Shown here: one piece after another, positions 32,404-44,027 of the stretch
Layout: every line of letters starts with the position of its first letter
How positions within the stretch are numbered: the first letter of the stretch is position 1
Assembly (NCBI GenBank): GCA_026225945.1
Contig: JAMJFZ010003746.1
Coordinates: 3,046,501 to 3,110,500, forward strand
DNA: 64,000 bases
From: Cricetomys ansorgei
Lineage: Eukaryota > Chordata > Mammalia > Rodentia > Nesomyidae
Reading direction: 5' to 3'
Program-made: the position numbers and the translations under genes
The notes under the pieces: model-generated
Seen by the model: the letters and a program-made list of their open reading frames with translations, nothing else
The model's database searches: none
What the model was told of the DNA's origin: nothing

Positions 32404-34097
32404 TTTATTAGTGTATTTTCTTAGGTAAGATGTTTACCATACAAAGTAAGTGAGCAGTTTGCAAAGTATGAAGCTTTATATTGTAAAAACAACAGGTCTG
32501 GCCAGCTAGCTATAAAGGCACTGTGTGAACCAATGGCAGAGGCAGGCGCATTGGCCCCTAACAACATAGCTAGGGAAGGGTAAGTGCTGGGCAGAGGAAC
32601 TTGGTTTAGAAGTTGCTCCGTCATAGCAGCAGACATGAAATGGCTTGTTTATTTTTCAATCTCCTGGTGAAATTATCTAGTAACTGTATTTTCCAAAACA
32701 ATAATGTTTCTTATCATTGACTAGAAAAAGGGCTGCAAGTAAAACAATTCTGTTCGTGTATGTGAGGGGCATGTTTCCTCCTGCAGCAAGCCAAGAAGCT
32801 CCCGGGTTCTGCCAAAATGGAGCAGCAGATCATATTCATTCACAAGCGAATGATAAACTACAGCTACTGTATGGCTCCTCCTGCCCCATGGTAACAAATA
32901 CATGACCCTGCAGTGTGCAGACAGAACCAGGATACCCATTTGCTTTGATTTTTAGCTTTCTTGGGCATGCAACATCCTTTCTGGTTGATATTGCACATTT
33001 CCCTTCCTGTATACGCCACACCTGCAGCTAAAAGTCATATGGAAAGCTGGCCATTGAACAACTTACCTCTTCTCCTTTTTGGCTCTGTTCAATATTCAGA
33101 GGTTGACACGTTTGCACTTATTAAGAAGTTTAACATCAAGACACAGACATTGAAGGGAGAACTGACTTCAAAGGAGTGAGGTCAACATAAGCACGGGAAG
33201 TGTGTCCAGCGGGTGCAAGGCCACCAGTATGTGTGAACTTAGTAATCACAATTATCACTTTCCTAGAAACTGATTTCCTTAGTCAAACCTCAAGGGCATC
33301 GGATCAAAGGAAGATATGGCCGCAGCCGCACTGTTTTCCAGCCACTGGCCTATCAAGGAGAATCGAGACAGTGTCCTGGCAGTTGCTGACATAGCAGCAA
33401 CCTATAAAAAGGAATTTTAAACAATTTTTTTTCTAAAAAAAAATCCTCCTTTATTCCTTTGTTCCTGCTTTTCTTTATTGATATTTTAAGAGTAATGTCA
33501 AATCCCTAGGGATATCCTAGGTACTGGCCCTCAGAATTCAGAGTATTCTTCCATTTGCAGATAAGAACACAAGGAGGTATAGCATAGCTCACAGTACAGG
33601 TTTTTAAAAACAAAAATAAGAGACTGTACCTTTACAGTCATCATAAAGTATCTTTCAAACATAGGCTAATGGCAGCATATCCATCTGCTTTTTGCCCTGT
33701 ATCAATCTGTGGTAAGTTACTAACCAGGACACTGTAAAATCATCAGAGATAGGATGATTTATAAATACAATTATTAATTGGAGAAATTTAGTAATATGCC
33801 CTGGAAGTTCTGTCCAAAATGTACAGAAAGAAATTATAAATGTGACTATTAACACACAAAAAGAAAAAAAAGCCACAAAACCAAAACCCCACTATGTCAA
33901 AAGCACAGCAATCCACACAGAATCACGTGAAGACGAGGGAGCAGAAAGCACACTGGGGAGTTCATGACTGAACAGAGCAAGATGTGAAGGTGATCATGGA
34001 GAAAGAAAATGGAAACAAACAAAATCATTTCCGTAGTTAAGGAAAGCTGTTTCTCACCGTTCTGAACAAAATGGCTGAACTAAGAGCATCTGATTGG
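32404..34097 (-). other. Intron and probable 3' UTR of the ERC1b-type exon
   Basis: The part from 34097 down to about 33430 may be 3' UTR: AATAAA occurs on the minus strand at 33479-33474 and 33455-33450. No transposable element was recognised across the whole 1.7 kb, which is unusual for this window. UTR extent is inference. Confidence 0.4.
33450..33479 (-). promoter_or_regulatory. Candidate polyadenylation signals for the ERC1b-type transcript
   Basis: Two AATAAA hexamers (33479-33474 and 33455-33450) are the first ones downstream of the stop codon at 34098. Only the hexamer and the position support the call. Confidence 0.35.
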
Positions 34098-34124
34098 CTA
34101 TGCCCATATACCCTCCTCCTCATC
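34098..34124 (-). CDS. Erc1: Erc1 alternative terminal exon: DEEEGIWA-stop (ERC1b-type PDZ ligand)
   Basis: Minus-strand sequence directly after the acceptor CTCTCCCCATAG reads eight codons, D-E-E-E-G-I-W-A, then TAG. Joined to the S-P-D-Q exon in phase 0 it gives S-P-D-Q-D-E-E-E-G-I-W-A, the C-terminus of the brain-type ERC1b/CAST2 isoform and, with one change, of ERC2. In that family the last residues, G-I-W-A, bind the PDZ domain of RIM active-zone proteins. Only the 27 coding bases are listed. The 3' UTR continues to lower coordinates, and the first AATAAA hexamers on this strand are at 33479-33474 and 33455-33450, so a UTR of roughly 0.6 kb is plausible but not shown. The exon is too short for ordinary gene callers. 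The identity of residues, acceptor, phase and position all agree. Confidence 0.93.
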   Translation of the reverse strand, partial: DEEEGIWA

Positions 34125-35117
34125 CTATGGGGAGAGATGACAAGGGAACAATGCCCCAGGGCAGCATGGGAATGAAAAAGAGTTGGTTAGTATTAAAACA
34201 AAGACATAAACATAATGTAGCAGAAAAGTTCTTGACTCTTTTAACCATTAGGTTCTAGCCCCCTAATACAAATTAGTAATTAGTTTACGGTTGCGTGTCT
34301 ACTCTGCCTTTCCCAGAGCTGGGTATGCAACATTATCAAGTCCCAGCTTTTCTTTAGGATCTGTGTGTTGCCTTTCTCCATCTCTGTTTGCTTCCCCACT
34401 CCAACTACCTCTACCTCACATCAAAACCCATTTCATGGAAAAGATCTGACATGCTTCATGCAGACGCTAGATAGTCTTAATTCCAGTATCAGGAAGTAGG
34501 CAGAGCAAACAGTGGTTTCTAGGTAGAGGGACATCAGGTGGACAGCTCTCCATTTTACGTAAGGCTGAATCTGTTTTCCTCAAAAGTATTAGGTGTGCCT
34601 CAACTGGCTTAGCAAACATCCTGATTCCTTCTGAGTCTTAGAAAGACTAACGATTTGGATATCAACTGTTACTTCCATCTATACTGCTTCTGTGGCTTCT
34701 TCTAAGACAATGTCACAGCTGTCACTCAGTGGAGATGTTTAGCAGGGGAGTTTTCCTTGACTGTGCAGTCATACGGATGTAATTACTTGGCTTTTATTTT
34801 TCCCCTTAGCTCTATATTTTCATATAATTTAAGATTGGGTGTGACAGAGATATTGAAACTGATTTCGGGCAAAGAGGTATGAGGTAATCTGCTCAATACT
34901 CCTCCCTATTCATCACATTCAAGATCTTGGGAGGTTTTTTCCTCCTTTCAAAAATTTGCAATTGAGTATGATTCCCTTCAATTTCATGAATGTCTCCTGT
35001 TGCACCAGTAGCAAGCTGAAGGCAAAAATGTCCCTCAAGAACGTCATGCTGGAGGCCTGCCAGGACACGGAGAGAAGGGATTGCTCCATCTATCACCCCG
35101 TTATTTACTTATTTATG
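34125..35117. other. Unassigned sequence within the short alternative intron
   Basis: No repeat recognised. The pyrimidine tract and branch region of the ERC1b acceptor must lie just above 34126. Confidence 0.6.
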
Positions 35118-35190
35118 TAGGTGGTACTGGAGATTGAACTCAGCACCTTGCACATGCTAGGCAAGCACTGGACCACAGCTTTACCTTTAA
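35118..35190 (-). mobile_element. ID/B4-like SINE fragment
   Basis: GGAGATTGAACTCAGCACCT, then CATGCTAGGCAAGCACTGGA. It lies in the 1.4-kb intron between the shared exon and the ERC1b-type exon. Confidence 0.75.
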
Positions 35191-35552
35191 CAGATTCTGA
35201 GGAGAGACTACATAATTTGCAATTCAACAGGAAGTAACTGTTCTGAGCTGTGCCTTACTGAGCTTGAGAAGAGTCTTGCTTTTCTAGTAAGGAATAAATT
35301 CTTTAATAAGAAAAGTAGGACTCATTTTTTTTCTCATTGCAATGAAATTATTAATAATAGTTCTTATAAATAATTGAATCATGTGCTCTTAAGATATTCT
35401 GAATCATCAATTTCAATTATAGAAATTATTTGAGAAAAAAAAGCTGAGATTCTTCTTCTAATTTATAACCTAGGATTTGAAATAAGCTTTCACAAATACA
35501 TGGCTATAAAAGTATACTTTGTAAAATATGAACCATTCAAGCCCAGTCTTAC

Positions 35553-35651
35553 CTGGTCTGGGGAGGGTTTATGGTTCATCTGATTGGAACGGGAAGATTT
35601 GAAGTGGTCATCCTCGTAGTTGTCAGCCATTAGTTTCATTCGATTTTGTGT
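35553..35651 (-). CDS. Erc1: Erc1 internal coding exon (TQNRMKLMADNYEDDHF...SPDQ)
   Basis: This 99-nt exon is phase 0 at both ends and encodes 33 residues from T-Q-N-R-M-K-L-M-A-D-N-Y-E-D-D through H-K-P-S-P-D-Q. It follows the last coiled-coil segment directly in the protein. The minus-strand acceptor is TTTTTAG (AG at 35653-35652) and the donor CAG|GTAAGA is strong. ERC2 has a histidine run at this point as I recall, and this exon does not, which favours Erc1. The stretch is polar and Ser/Pro-rich, so it is probably a flexible linker. It is the last exon shared by the two C-terminal isoforms: its donor can join to the exon at 34124 or the one at 9065, both in frame. Confidence 0.95.
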
Positions 35652-35774
35652 CTAAAAAGAAATTCATAGTTTAAATTGGGACAAAATCCTGTGATACAAG
35701 TACCTTAAAGAATTTCATGAGCATGAAACTAGCTCTGTCTACAATAAAATCAATTATACAGACTCTTGGAGGAT

Positions 35775-36100
35775 ATCTTCAAGGATTTAGTCAAAGCTAT
35801 TAATATATTGAAGCCCTAACTCCAATGTTACCACATCTAGAGACAAGGTCTTTAAGAGCTAATTCAGACTCAGTGAGGTCAAAGGGCTGACTCCTAACTT
35901 GTGACTATGGCTGTGTTCTAAGAGCAAATAGAGAGAAGACAGCCTCTGCAGGTGAGGAAGGGAGCTCTCACCAGGAAAGGAGTCAGTGGAGACCTCAATC
36001 TCGGATCTCTCAGACCTCCAGACTGGGAGCAAACAGATAACTACTATTTCAGCCACCCATTCTATGGTTATTTGTTATGGTCATTTGAGTTAAGACAGGT
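35775..36100 (+). mobile_element. MaLR LTR remnant (MST/MLT1-like)
   Basis: Order and motifs fit a MaLR LTR: AAGCCCTAACTCCAATGTTA, GACCTCCAGACTGGGAGCAA, CAGCCACCCATTCTATGGTT, TTTGTTATGG. Its end lies just over 120 bp from the Erc1 acceptor at 35652. Confidence 0.7.
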
Positions 36101-36769
36101 ATGTAACTTTGTGCAGGGGAGACAATAGTCTCAAAGCAAACATTTTACACAGTACTTTTTTGTATTACCAAGACAGACTAGATTGCACTACATATGGTAT
36201 TCTGTAACTTTAATTTTTTAGTTTATATTTAGGTAGGACTCATTTTTATGCTATCTAAGACTGACTCATCTTTTAAAACAGCTATTCAGTTTTGGATAGA
36301 GTGTATATAAAAATGTTAAGATCATAAATATTTGGGGAGAAGTTATTACTTATAAATGCAATAATATGATCATCTAGAAAAATCTAAAAGAATTAGCATA
36401 TAGCATACTATAGAGTTTAGCAAAGCGATAAGGACAGAAGATACATGTATAAAATAGCCATCAATAAATAATTTAGGTTTTGAAATGATCTAATGTTCTA
36501 AAATCCTTTTCAAACCTTTGTGTTTGCTAAAAGGAGCACTGGTAACTCTGGGCAATGGGCAAATGAGTGCTATATCAAGTACCTAGAGAATAACTTTGTG
36601 GGTCAGAATCTACAAAAGTGATATATGTTACACTAATAAAATATTGCTCAAATGAAGTTTTAAAGTATTAAAAGACTTGCATATATTGTATGATTTTTAA
36701 ATGTTTACCATGAACATAATCTGAAGAATAAAGTTAAAGAGTCTGACCAGTGACAATCACTATTAATAC
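36101..36769. other. Unassigned AT-rich intron sequence
   Basis: No recognisable element. Confidence 0.5.
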
Positions 36770-37085
36770 ATGGCTCAGGCATTTGAATACTGTCTCCAGT
36801 TGGAGCTGCTGTTCGGGGAGGTTTGGAGGTACAGCCTTGCTGGAGGATGTCACTAGGGGTGGGCTTTGAGGATATACTGTCTACTTCCAGTTAAGTCTCT
36901 CTGCTTTGTGTTTAAGGTAAAAGAAGTGAGCTCTCAGCTTCTTGCTCCTGCTGCCATTCCTGCCACATATTGCCATGCTGCCCCACCATAATGGGCTGTT
37001 ACTCTCTGGAATGTAAGTCTTCCATAAGTTGCTTTTGGCCATGGTCTTTTACACAGCAACAGACAGTAACTAACATACTAAGTAT
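36770..37085 (+). mobile_element. Rodent LTR-like repeat
   Basis: GTTGGAGCTGCTGTTCGGGG, GCCTTGCTGGAGGATGTCAC, GGGGTGGGCTTTGAGG and ACAGCAACAGACAGTAACTA match a common rodent repeat that ends like an LTR. The family name is not asserted. Confidence 0.65.
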
Positions 37086-37334
37086 ATCCATTCGGCCTCC
37101 TCCAAGTAGTGAACACATAAAAAGGAAGACTCTTCTGCATGATCCTCATTTGGTGAGCACTTCTATATACATGGTACTTTAAACACCACTCTATCACGCA
37201 GGGTATTTTTATCTCTGGCAGGAGATAAAAATTGGCTTTGTCAAAATTTGACTGGTTATCTCTAACATATTTCTAGGTGAATTAAAAGCATTTTGATTAT
37301 TTTAAAAAATGTTTACAGAAGTACATAATGATGT

Positions 37335-37558
37335 CTGGGGGCAAGAACTTTATGACCAAATTGGCTTAGTTTAAATTCCTCTTCTATATACCAGTTATCT
37401 AACCTGAGGTATGTTATGAATTCTAAACCTCAATCCCATCTTTAACATGGGGGTGATCATGGATCTTAGCTGAAAGGCTGCTGTGAAGGTTAGTTAATTA
37501 AGTTAATAGAAAGAAAGCATTTAGAAAGGGGCACAGCCTAACATTAGTACCTAATAAT
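37335..37558 (+). mobile_element. MIR SINE remnant
   Basis: Plus-orientation MIR layout: TCTAAACCTCAATCCCATCT, ACATGGGGGTGATCATGGAT, GGCTGCTGTGAAGGTTAGTT and GGGGCACAGCCTAACA. Confidence 0.65.
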
Positions 37559-37807
37559 TTTTAGAAATCATTAGTCTGATGATGATAACCATCATTTTCA
37601 TGGCCTCATTCCTGATTTTTCCTGGTTATACAGAACAGATTGTTTAAGCAGTCCTGTATTGTTGAGCACTCAGGTTCTTTATATTTTTCACCTAATAACA
37701 CATGGAATATTTAAGTCAGTTCCTCCTTCCAGTGCACGACAGAAGGGAGTATCAACAAACTGTGATATCAATTTTTTCTTTTCCAGAATGCCTTCCAGTG
37801 ACCTTTC

Positions 37808-38103
37808 TTATGGTCTGAATGCTTGTATCTGCTCAAAAGTACACATACTGAAACCTTACTTACAAATGCCGAGACTGAGAGGTGGGACCTTTAGGCTGCT
37901 AGTAAGTCTTATATTAGTCTTCTACAAGATGGCTAACACATCTATTCTGCCATGTGAGCAGATAGCAAGAAGAAACAAGTTGCAAGGCAGAGTGAGCCCT
38001 CCACAGATTCTTATTCTGTTGAAGTCCTATCCTAGACTTCCAGTCTTTTGTTTATGAATTACACAGTTGAAGATACTTCATTATAGCAGCCTGAGCAAAC
38101 TAA
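37808..38103 (+). mobile_element. MaLR LTR remnant (MST/THE1-like)
   Basis: TTATGGTCTGAATGCTTGTA, CACATACTGAAACCTTACTT, GAGAGGTGGGACCTTTAGG and CATTATAGCAGCCTGAGCAA track a MaLR LTR from start to end. Confidence 0.8.
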
Positions 38104-39724
38104 AGATAACCTTAAAAATGAGTAATTTTTCTATGTCATGAAGCACTACATGACTGACAAGCTTTCTGCAAGGCAGCTGTCAGAAGAGAAAGAAGGATAA
38201 GAAACAACAACAAAGTCACATCTAATGAATGAGCAAAGCCTCTGTTCACCATTTGTTTGATCATGAAAACCTTCTGTGTTGAGTGTATTATGAATGTGGG
38301 CAAAAGATATTTGATTAGTTAGATTTTTAAAACATGAGACAATCTTTCCTACCTGATATCTAGGACATGTTTAAAACTTAAAAGCAATCCTAAAAAGCAT
38401 ATACGGATACATCTGTAGGACAGAAGTCTTTCAAGTCCTTTTCCGGAATGAGTATGTAAGCACAAAAAAGCTGATCTGAGTAGGAAGACCAAGGATTACA
38501 TATTTGACCCATGTAAGTGAATGAAGACACAGCAGCAAGAACTTACTTCTTCATTCCAAACAGACACGTGTATGATCAAGGCTCCCAGGTCTATTTAGAA
38601 ATCTGATGCAAAGCCTGCTCTCTGCATAGTCATGGTGGGCTCTTACAGAGTATGAGACGCTATGCAGATTACACACACAACTGCTCTGGAGCAGCTCTTG
38701 TATGCTCTGCTTCTTGAGATAAAATGAAAAGGAAAGGGATAAGCTCTCCTCTGCCACAGGTATTTTATACCAAATGTCTTCTCTTCAACCCTGTCATGGG
38801 TGGATGAAATTTAGTTCCAGCAGTGTAAAGAATAACACTGCTTTGAAAGAAGGGAGACAAGAAGAAAGGAAAAAAAGAAAAGGAAGGAAAGAACTGACTG
38901 AAATAAACTTTACTTAGCCATAAATGCAAATCTACATGTTTTTGAGGAAAATGAGTTCAGTATGTATGCTAATGCTTAAACAAGGAGTTACAGGAACCAT
39001 TTCACAGAAACATTCAAGCCAAGAAAGAAGACAGAATATAAGAATAGAAATAAGCCTGGTGTTTAAAAGGGAAGGGTTGAAATCTCTTATTTTTATCAGC
39101 AAACTATGTGCTATTGTTGTAGGCTGTTTACCAGACTAAAAGACATATCACTCCTTCAGAGAGACCTGAGGGGCATCAGATGAATCACTGCTAAAATAAT
39201 TATGCTCTGACAAAGAGAAAAGCGACAGCCACAGTAAGTCTCCACATGACACTGTGCAGTTGTCCTTCTACACTGTCCTGCACCTCGCTTCTTTCCAGTG
39301 ATGACACACACAGCATGCCATGATGCCAACTTTGTTGCTAAGTAGAGCACTGTGAGCCCTTCCTTCCCCAGGTCCCAGCTTTCCATATAGAACTCCCAAC
39401 ATAAGTGTCTACCTCTACTAACAGTTGCTGTTCTTAAAGTTGATCAATCTAAAAATTTCAACTACGCTTATTTCTACTCATGTTTACTGGCGATGGAGCC
39501 ACAAAGTCCTTTTGACTCTATTTTCAAATTTCCCTCATTAATTACACAGTTCACCCTGTAACCATTGGAATACTATCTTATTGGCTCTCCGTGTGTCTAA
39601 AAGTTACTAACCTGCAATAGAAAACTGGATCTTTAAACTGGGTGCTGCAATTCCAGTACAGTAAAGGTAGGAGGAGGAGGATAAGAAATCAGAGGTTAGC
39701 TTAGGGATGCAGGAGACCTGTTAA
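38104..39724. other. Unassigned intron sequence
   Basis: A purine-rich AAGGAAAAAAAG-type run at 38845-38895. No recognisable element otherwise. Confidence 0.5.
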
Positions 39725-39968
39725 AACACTGAGACAACTCAGTGGGTAATAGCACTAGCTACCAGGACTGAAAACCTGAGTTTGATCCCCAGTACCGACA
39801 TGGAGGAGAGAACTGTCTGACTCCTATACAGAGAACAATCTGTTTTTCCCTTCACATCTGTAACTCCAGTTCAGATGTTGTTTTCTGGTTTCCAAGGGCA
39901 ACTACCACACAGGTGGTATACAAATATATATGCAGGCACAATACCCATACACATAATAAAAAAATTAA
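39725..39968 (+). mobile_element. B2/B3-like SINE, chimeric
   Basis: CTCAGTGGGTAATAGCACTA, TGAGTTTGATCCCCAGTACC and GGAGAGAACTGTCTGACTCC (B3-like), then TCTGTAACTCCAGTTCAGAT (B2-like middle), and ending ACACATAATAAAAAAATT. Confidence 0.75.
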
Positions 39969-40299
39969 GTCTCTTTCTTTCCAAGCCAATACTGAATCGA
40001 TGTTGGTTAGAGAAAGTATTAGGTGACTCTAAAACCAAAAGAGAAAGAAGGAAGAGAAATCACAGGCCCTCCAGTAAGCTAAGAAGAGGGACAGAGTACA
40101 AACGTGTGCTCTTTTGATACATAATGTGCTATTTTATGCAAGAGGCAATAGAATAATACAGTAAAACTCTACTGTTTTGTTGCGGTCTTGAGATTCATCT
40201 ACATTACTGTCTGTATGTGTAGTTCATCTGTACTTATTGTTGAATTGCACTTTACGGCATAAGTAGACTAATTTGTCTATTCATGTTATTTGCTGTGGT

Positions 40300-40720
40300 G
40301 GCCAGCTTTCAAGATGGCCAGCAATGATCCCAATCTCCAACTATTCCCAATAATGCGTGTTCCCTCTCAAACTGCACAGAGTTAGCTTGTGTGACAGTAA
40401 AGGCAGAAGTGATGGCATATCGTGAGTTTAAGTCACAATGACACTGGGAATCTCATCTCGACTGACCCTTTCCTCACCTGTTCAGGGCAATCCACTGCCA
40501 AATTCTAAGTAACCCTATTAAGGGCCAAGACCACATGAAGATTTGAAATGGACTCAGCAGTCCTAGCAAGGCCTTTAGGTAACTGTAGATCTGGCCATCA
40601 GCCTGACTGCAAACTTACAAGGGATTCTAAATGGAGTCAAAGGCTATGCTATACACCAGTTCCCAAAACAATAATTATTGTGTGAAGTCAAGGGGATTTT
40701 TATACAGTACAAGATGACTA
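40300..40720 (+). mobile_element. Possible ancient LTR or DNA-element remnant
   Basis: The layout CAAGATGGCCAGCAATGATC, CTCATCTCGACTGACCC and AAGACCACATGAAGATTTG hints at an old mammalian repeat (MLT1-like). Not confirmed by any diagnostic end. Confidence 0.3.
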
Positions 40721-42714
40721 ATAGATCCTGGGGCCTGGGACCATGGTATGTGGTAACAGAAGCTGAAGAACTTGGGGTGACTTTGGAACTGGGCAGTGGG
40801 CAGAGCTACATGAGCTGGAAAGGAGAGCTTTGGTGAAAACCCAAGTTAGCGAAACACAGACTTTGAGGAGGCTGCTGAGGGATTCCAGAAGGATGAGGGA
40901 TATATGGAGATGTTCCTCACCCTGTGCTAGAACTCCAGTGACAGCATCACCTGAAATCGTGTTCAAGACACAGACATCTACTTGAGGGAAATGAGTGCTT
41001 CAGCTGAGGAACGGCCGATCACAGCACTGACACGGCTTTTCCTTCTCACTACTTACAGCAAACGTGAAAGGAAATACACAGTGTGGTTTCTTGTGGTCAT
41101 ACGCACGTGTGTATATATACGTGTGTGTATATAATACATGTTTATGTATTATGCATGTGTGTGCATGTGAGTGTGTGTGTACTAAAATAACACACTGAAA
41201 GTAGAAAAGTTAGACCAACACACCATGCAATGTATGTCCATGTTTAAACTGAAAATAATTGTTCTTTGTGATGTGTCGGTGGAGAATTGGTTCTAATCTC
41301 CAAGACTCCCTCCTCTGTGAATACCAAAGTCTGAGGATATTCAAGTCCTTTATATAAAATGGCATAGTAGATACATATAACCTATGCATATTCTCCTACA
41401 TAGCTTATGTCAATATAAATACTTGGCATTGTTTAGGGAATAATGACAAGAAAAATATTCGCATATGATCAGCACACATGCTGATTTTTAAATTTTGAAT
41501 AAAGTTGGCCCTCTAAATCTACAGGCTTCTTGTCTGTCCATTAAACAAACCATGGATCAAAAATACGGGAAAAGACTTTTCTTGTCATCATTTCTTAAAC
41601 AATGAAGAATGATGGTAACTCAGGATTCTACATTATGTACGTAGCTTTAAAGGCTTATTCTCCATTATTTTTATTGGCAAAAGACTCCTCATTCCAAATT
41701 TAATTCATAATGAAAGGCTTTAAACCTGTAACTAGTCTAAGAAAGTTCTATTTTCTTGGCTGACTAGAAAGATTTTTCATCCAACTTTACTTTTTTTTCC
41801 TTATAGAGAAAGAAAATAAATTAAAAATGGTGACTTTCATCAAGTTTGGTTCATGGTAGCTCTTTACCGTTGCTTCACACAATTTTACATGTGTTTAGAA
41901 GACACCTCTGTATATACTACAGAGAGCCAGAGTGAACCAGAGAGGTAAGAATCTACACGTTTACTATGCTGCAACTGGGTGGCCTTAAAATCTGCTTCAC
42001 ACTGAAAACCTGGCCCAAACCCTATGGTTCAGGAGGTCAAAGGCCCCAGTGGGGAACTACTACCATTGTTTTGATAAATGAAAATGTTGTCAAACTGCCT
42101 TCTAAATATATTTATAGCCCTAGATTAGAGCTGCTCCCAATCTTGGCCAGGAGTCTCTTTCTGTAGTAGGCAGCAGTTAGCGCACAGACTTGTAACTAAC
42201 TGTTGAGACTATGTCCTGCTTCAGCGCTCAGCCCTAAATGCGACATTTCTGCCAAACACCAAGGTTCAGGGAACTTGTGGAGAGGCGGCAGAAAGAACAT
42301 GAGAGCCAGAAGATAAGGAGGAATGCTGTGAAATGCTGTTTTCAGACATGACTTGGCTGCTGCACTCATGAGCTCACTACAACTACAGGTCCCTTCAAGA
42401 CTAACCCAACAAGAGCAGCCCACATTCTAGTAGGCAGCACTACTACTCTGTGGGGGTGGGGGGACACAGAGGTGTGAGGAGGGTGTGTCGAGGAGTCTTG
42501 TGGTAGTTATAATCAAGATACTTTGTATACATGCAGGAAATTGTCAAAGAATAAATGAAAGATAGTCTTTTAAAAAAAGTTGCTTTCAAGCCCTCATCTC
42601 TAGCGCAGATACTTGCAACTTTTCCAGAAGTACTAAGTTGGCTCTTTTGTGCCTATTTCCTAGAGTCTGCTGCTGTTACCTCCAGGTGTGAGATCAAGAA
42701 TAGGAGACATATAG
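40721..42714. other. Unassigned intron sequence with TG/TA-rich tract
   Basis: A CGTGTGTATATATACGTGTG-type tract is at 41104-41180. No other recognisable element in 2 kb. Confidence 0.5.
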
Positions 42715-42862
42715 CTGGGCAGTGGTGGAGCTTGCCTTTAATCCCAGCACTTGGGAGGCAGAGGCAGGTGGACCTCTGAGTTTGGGGCCAGGCTGGTCTA
42801 CAGAGTTCCAGGACAGCCAGAGTTACATAAAGAAAACCTGCCTTGAAAAACCAAAATTGAAC
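42715..42862 (+). mobile_element. B1 SINE, well preserved
   Basis: GCTGGGCAGTGGTGGAGCTT, AATCCCAGCACTTGGGAGGC, CAGGACAGCCAGAGTTACAT. Confidence 0.95.
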
Positions 42863-43860
42863 AAACAAATAAGAGCTGCTCCAATGGTAGGTCAAGGCCT
42901 AAGACCAAGAATTTAAAAAAGCAAATCTGAGCTTTAAAAAAAGTATCAGACAAGTCTCTAAACTATGTTAATAAAATTCTTTTCAAAACTTAATAAATTA
43001 AATAAAAATGACATCATTTGTGTATATAGCAGTAGATTTACAACCTTTACTAGAATCTTCAAGATAGGAAAATGAGGGCAAACATTTCAAACAAGTAAAA
43101 TGACCTGCACTTGGCTAGGGAAGAATTATTATTCAAACTACATTTTCTCTCATGAAGTAATGATAAAAGTTTGTGCACCAAAAGCAAAGTTGGAGTAAAT
43201 GGGAGTACTCTGCACCTACATGTCTCAGTCCCTAACAAAAGGGATGCAATGAACTCAGTAAGTAATCTCTTCTGTACAATAAACCACACATGCTTATTCA
43301 GAGTGAGCTGCTGTGGGAAACAGAGAAAAGGACAATGACACACAATTTGTTTCAAAGTGGGCCAATGGGCAGCCCCACAGCTTATGAGACAAAAGTATAA
43401 AGTCAAATATAAAAAGACACATTCTACCCATGAACAGGAGTAAAATATCTCAAGTGAAGGAGTCAAAAGGTGTGTGTGTGTGTTCTGTGTATGTGTAATT
43501 GGGGACAGACATCTGGCTTATAAATGGAATATGGACAGAGCACTGGCAATAGTCATTGTGGGAACCCAGTATTTCAGCAGAATTCAGGAGACATTTGAAA
43601 GCATGTACAAATGGTGGTTTTCAGGTAAGTGGATGTTTGCTAGATCTGCTAGAACCCAAGATGCACCAAATCAAAGTGTAGGCCCATCTCATGGTCCAAA
43701 TCAGCTGTCAGAGCAATTAGCTCTCTATGATGAAGCAGTGAACAAGAAAAAATGTAGCCAATAAAGTGTCGTATGTGTCCTAGCAATTTCCAGAGAGTCT
43801 GAAACCGGGCACCTATATAACAGACAGAACTATATAAAAGAATTACTTAAAGTATTACTT
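42863..43860. other. Unassigned intron sequence
   Basis: Contains a short GT run at 43472-43482 and a 96-codon open frame (43474-43764) that starts inside the repeat and ends at an AATAAA. No domain or splice support. Confidence 0.45.
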
Positions 43861-44027
43861 GGGGCCTATGAGATGGCTCAGAAGGTAGAGATACTTGCTA
43901 CAAAGCCTGGTGACCTGAGTTTCATTCCTAGGACAGGCTTCTACAAGTTGTCCTCTAGCCTCCACATGCACACTGTGGCACATGTGTGTCTGAAAAAATG
44001 CATACATACATAAATTAATTTAAAAAG
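43861..44027 (+). mobile_element. B3-like SINE
   Basis: GCCTATGAGATGGCTCAGAA, CCTGGTGACCTGAGTTTCAT, AAGTTGTCCTCTAGCCTCCA. Confidence 0.9.

Larger units (their letters stand above)
9066..35552 (-). other. Erc1: Erc1 intron spanned by the ERC1a-type splice
   Basis: A 26,487-bp intron, GTAAGA...CCTCAG, that contains the alternative ERC1b terminal exon near its 5' end. The short alternative intron is 34125-35552 (1,428 bp). Most of the large mobile elements of the window lie here. Confidence 0.9.

Noticed and set aside
37659..38057. 132-codon open frame
   Set aside because: Mostly covers the MaLR LTR remnant at 37808-38103.
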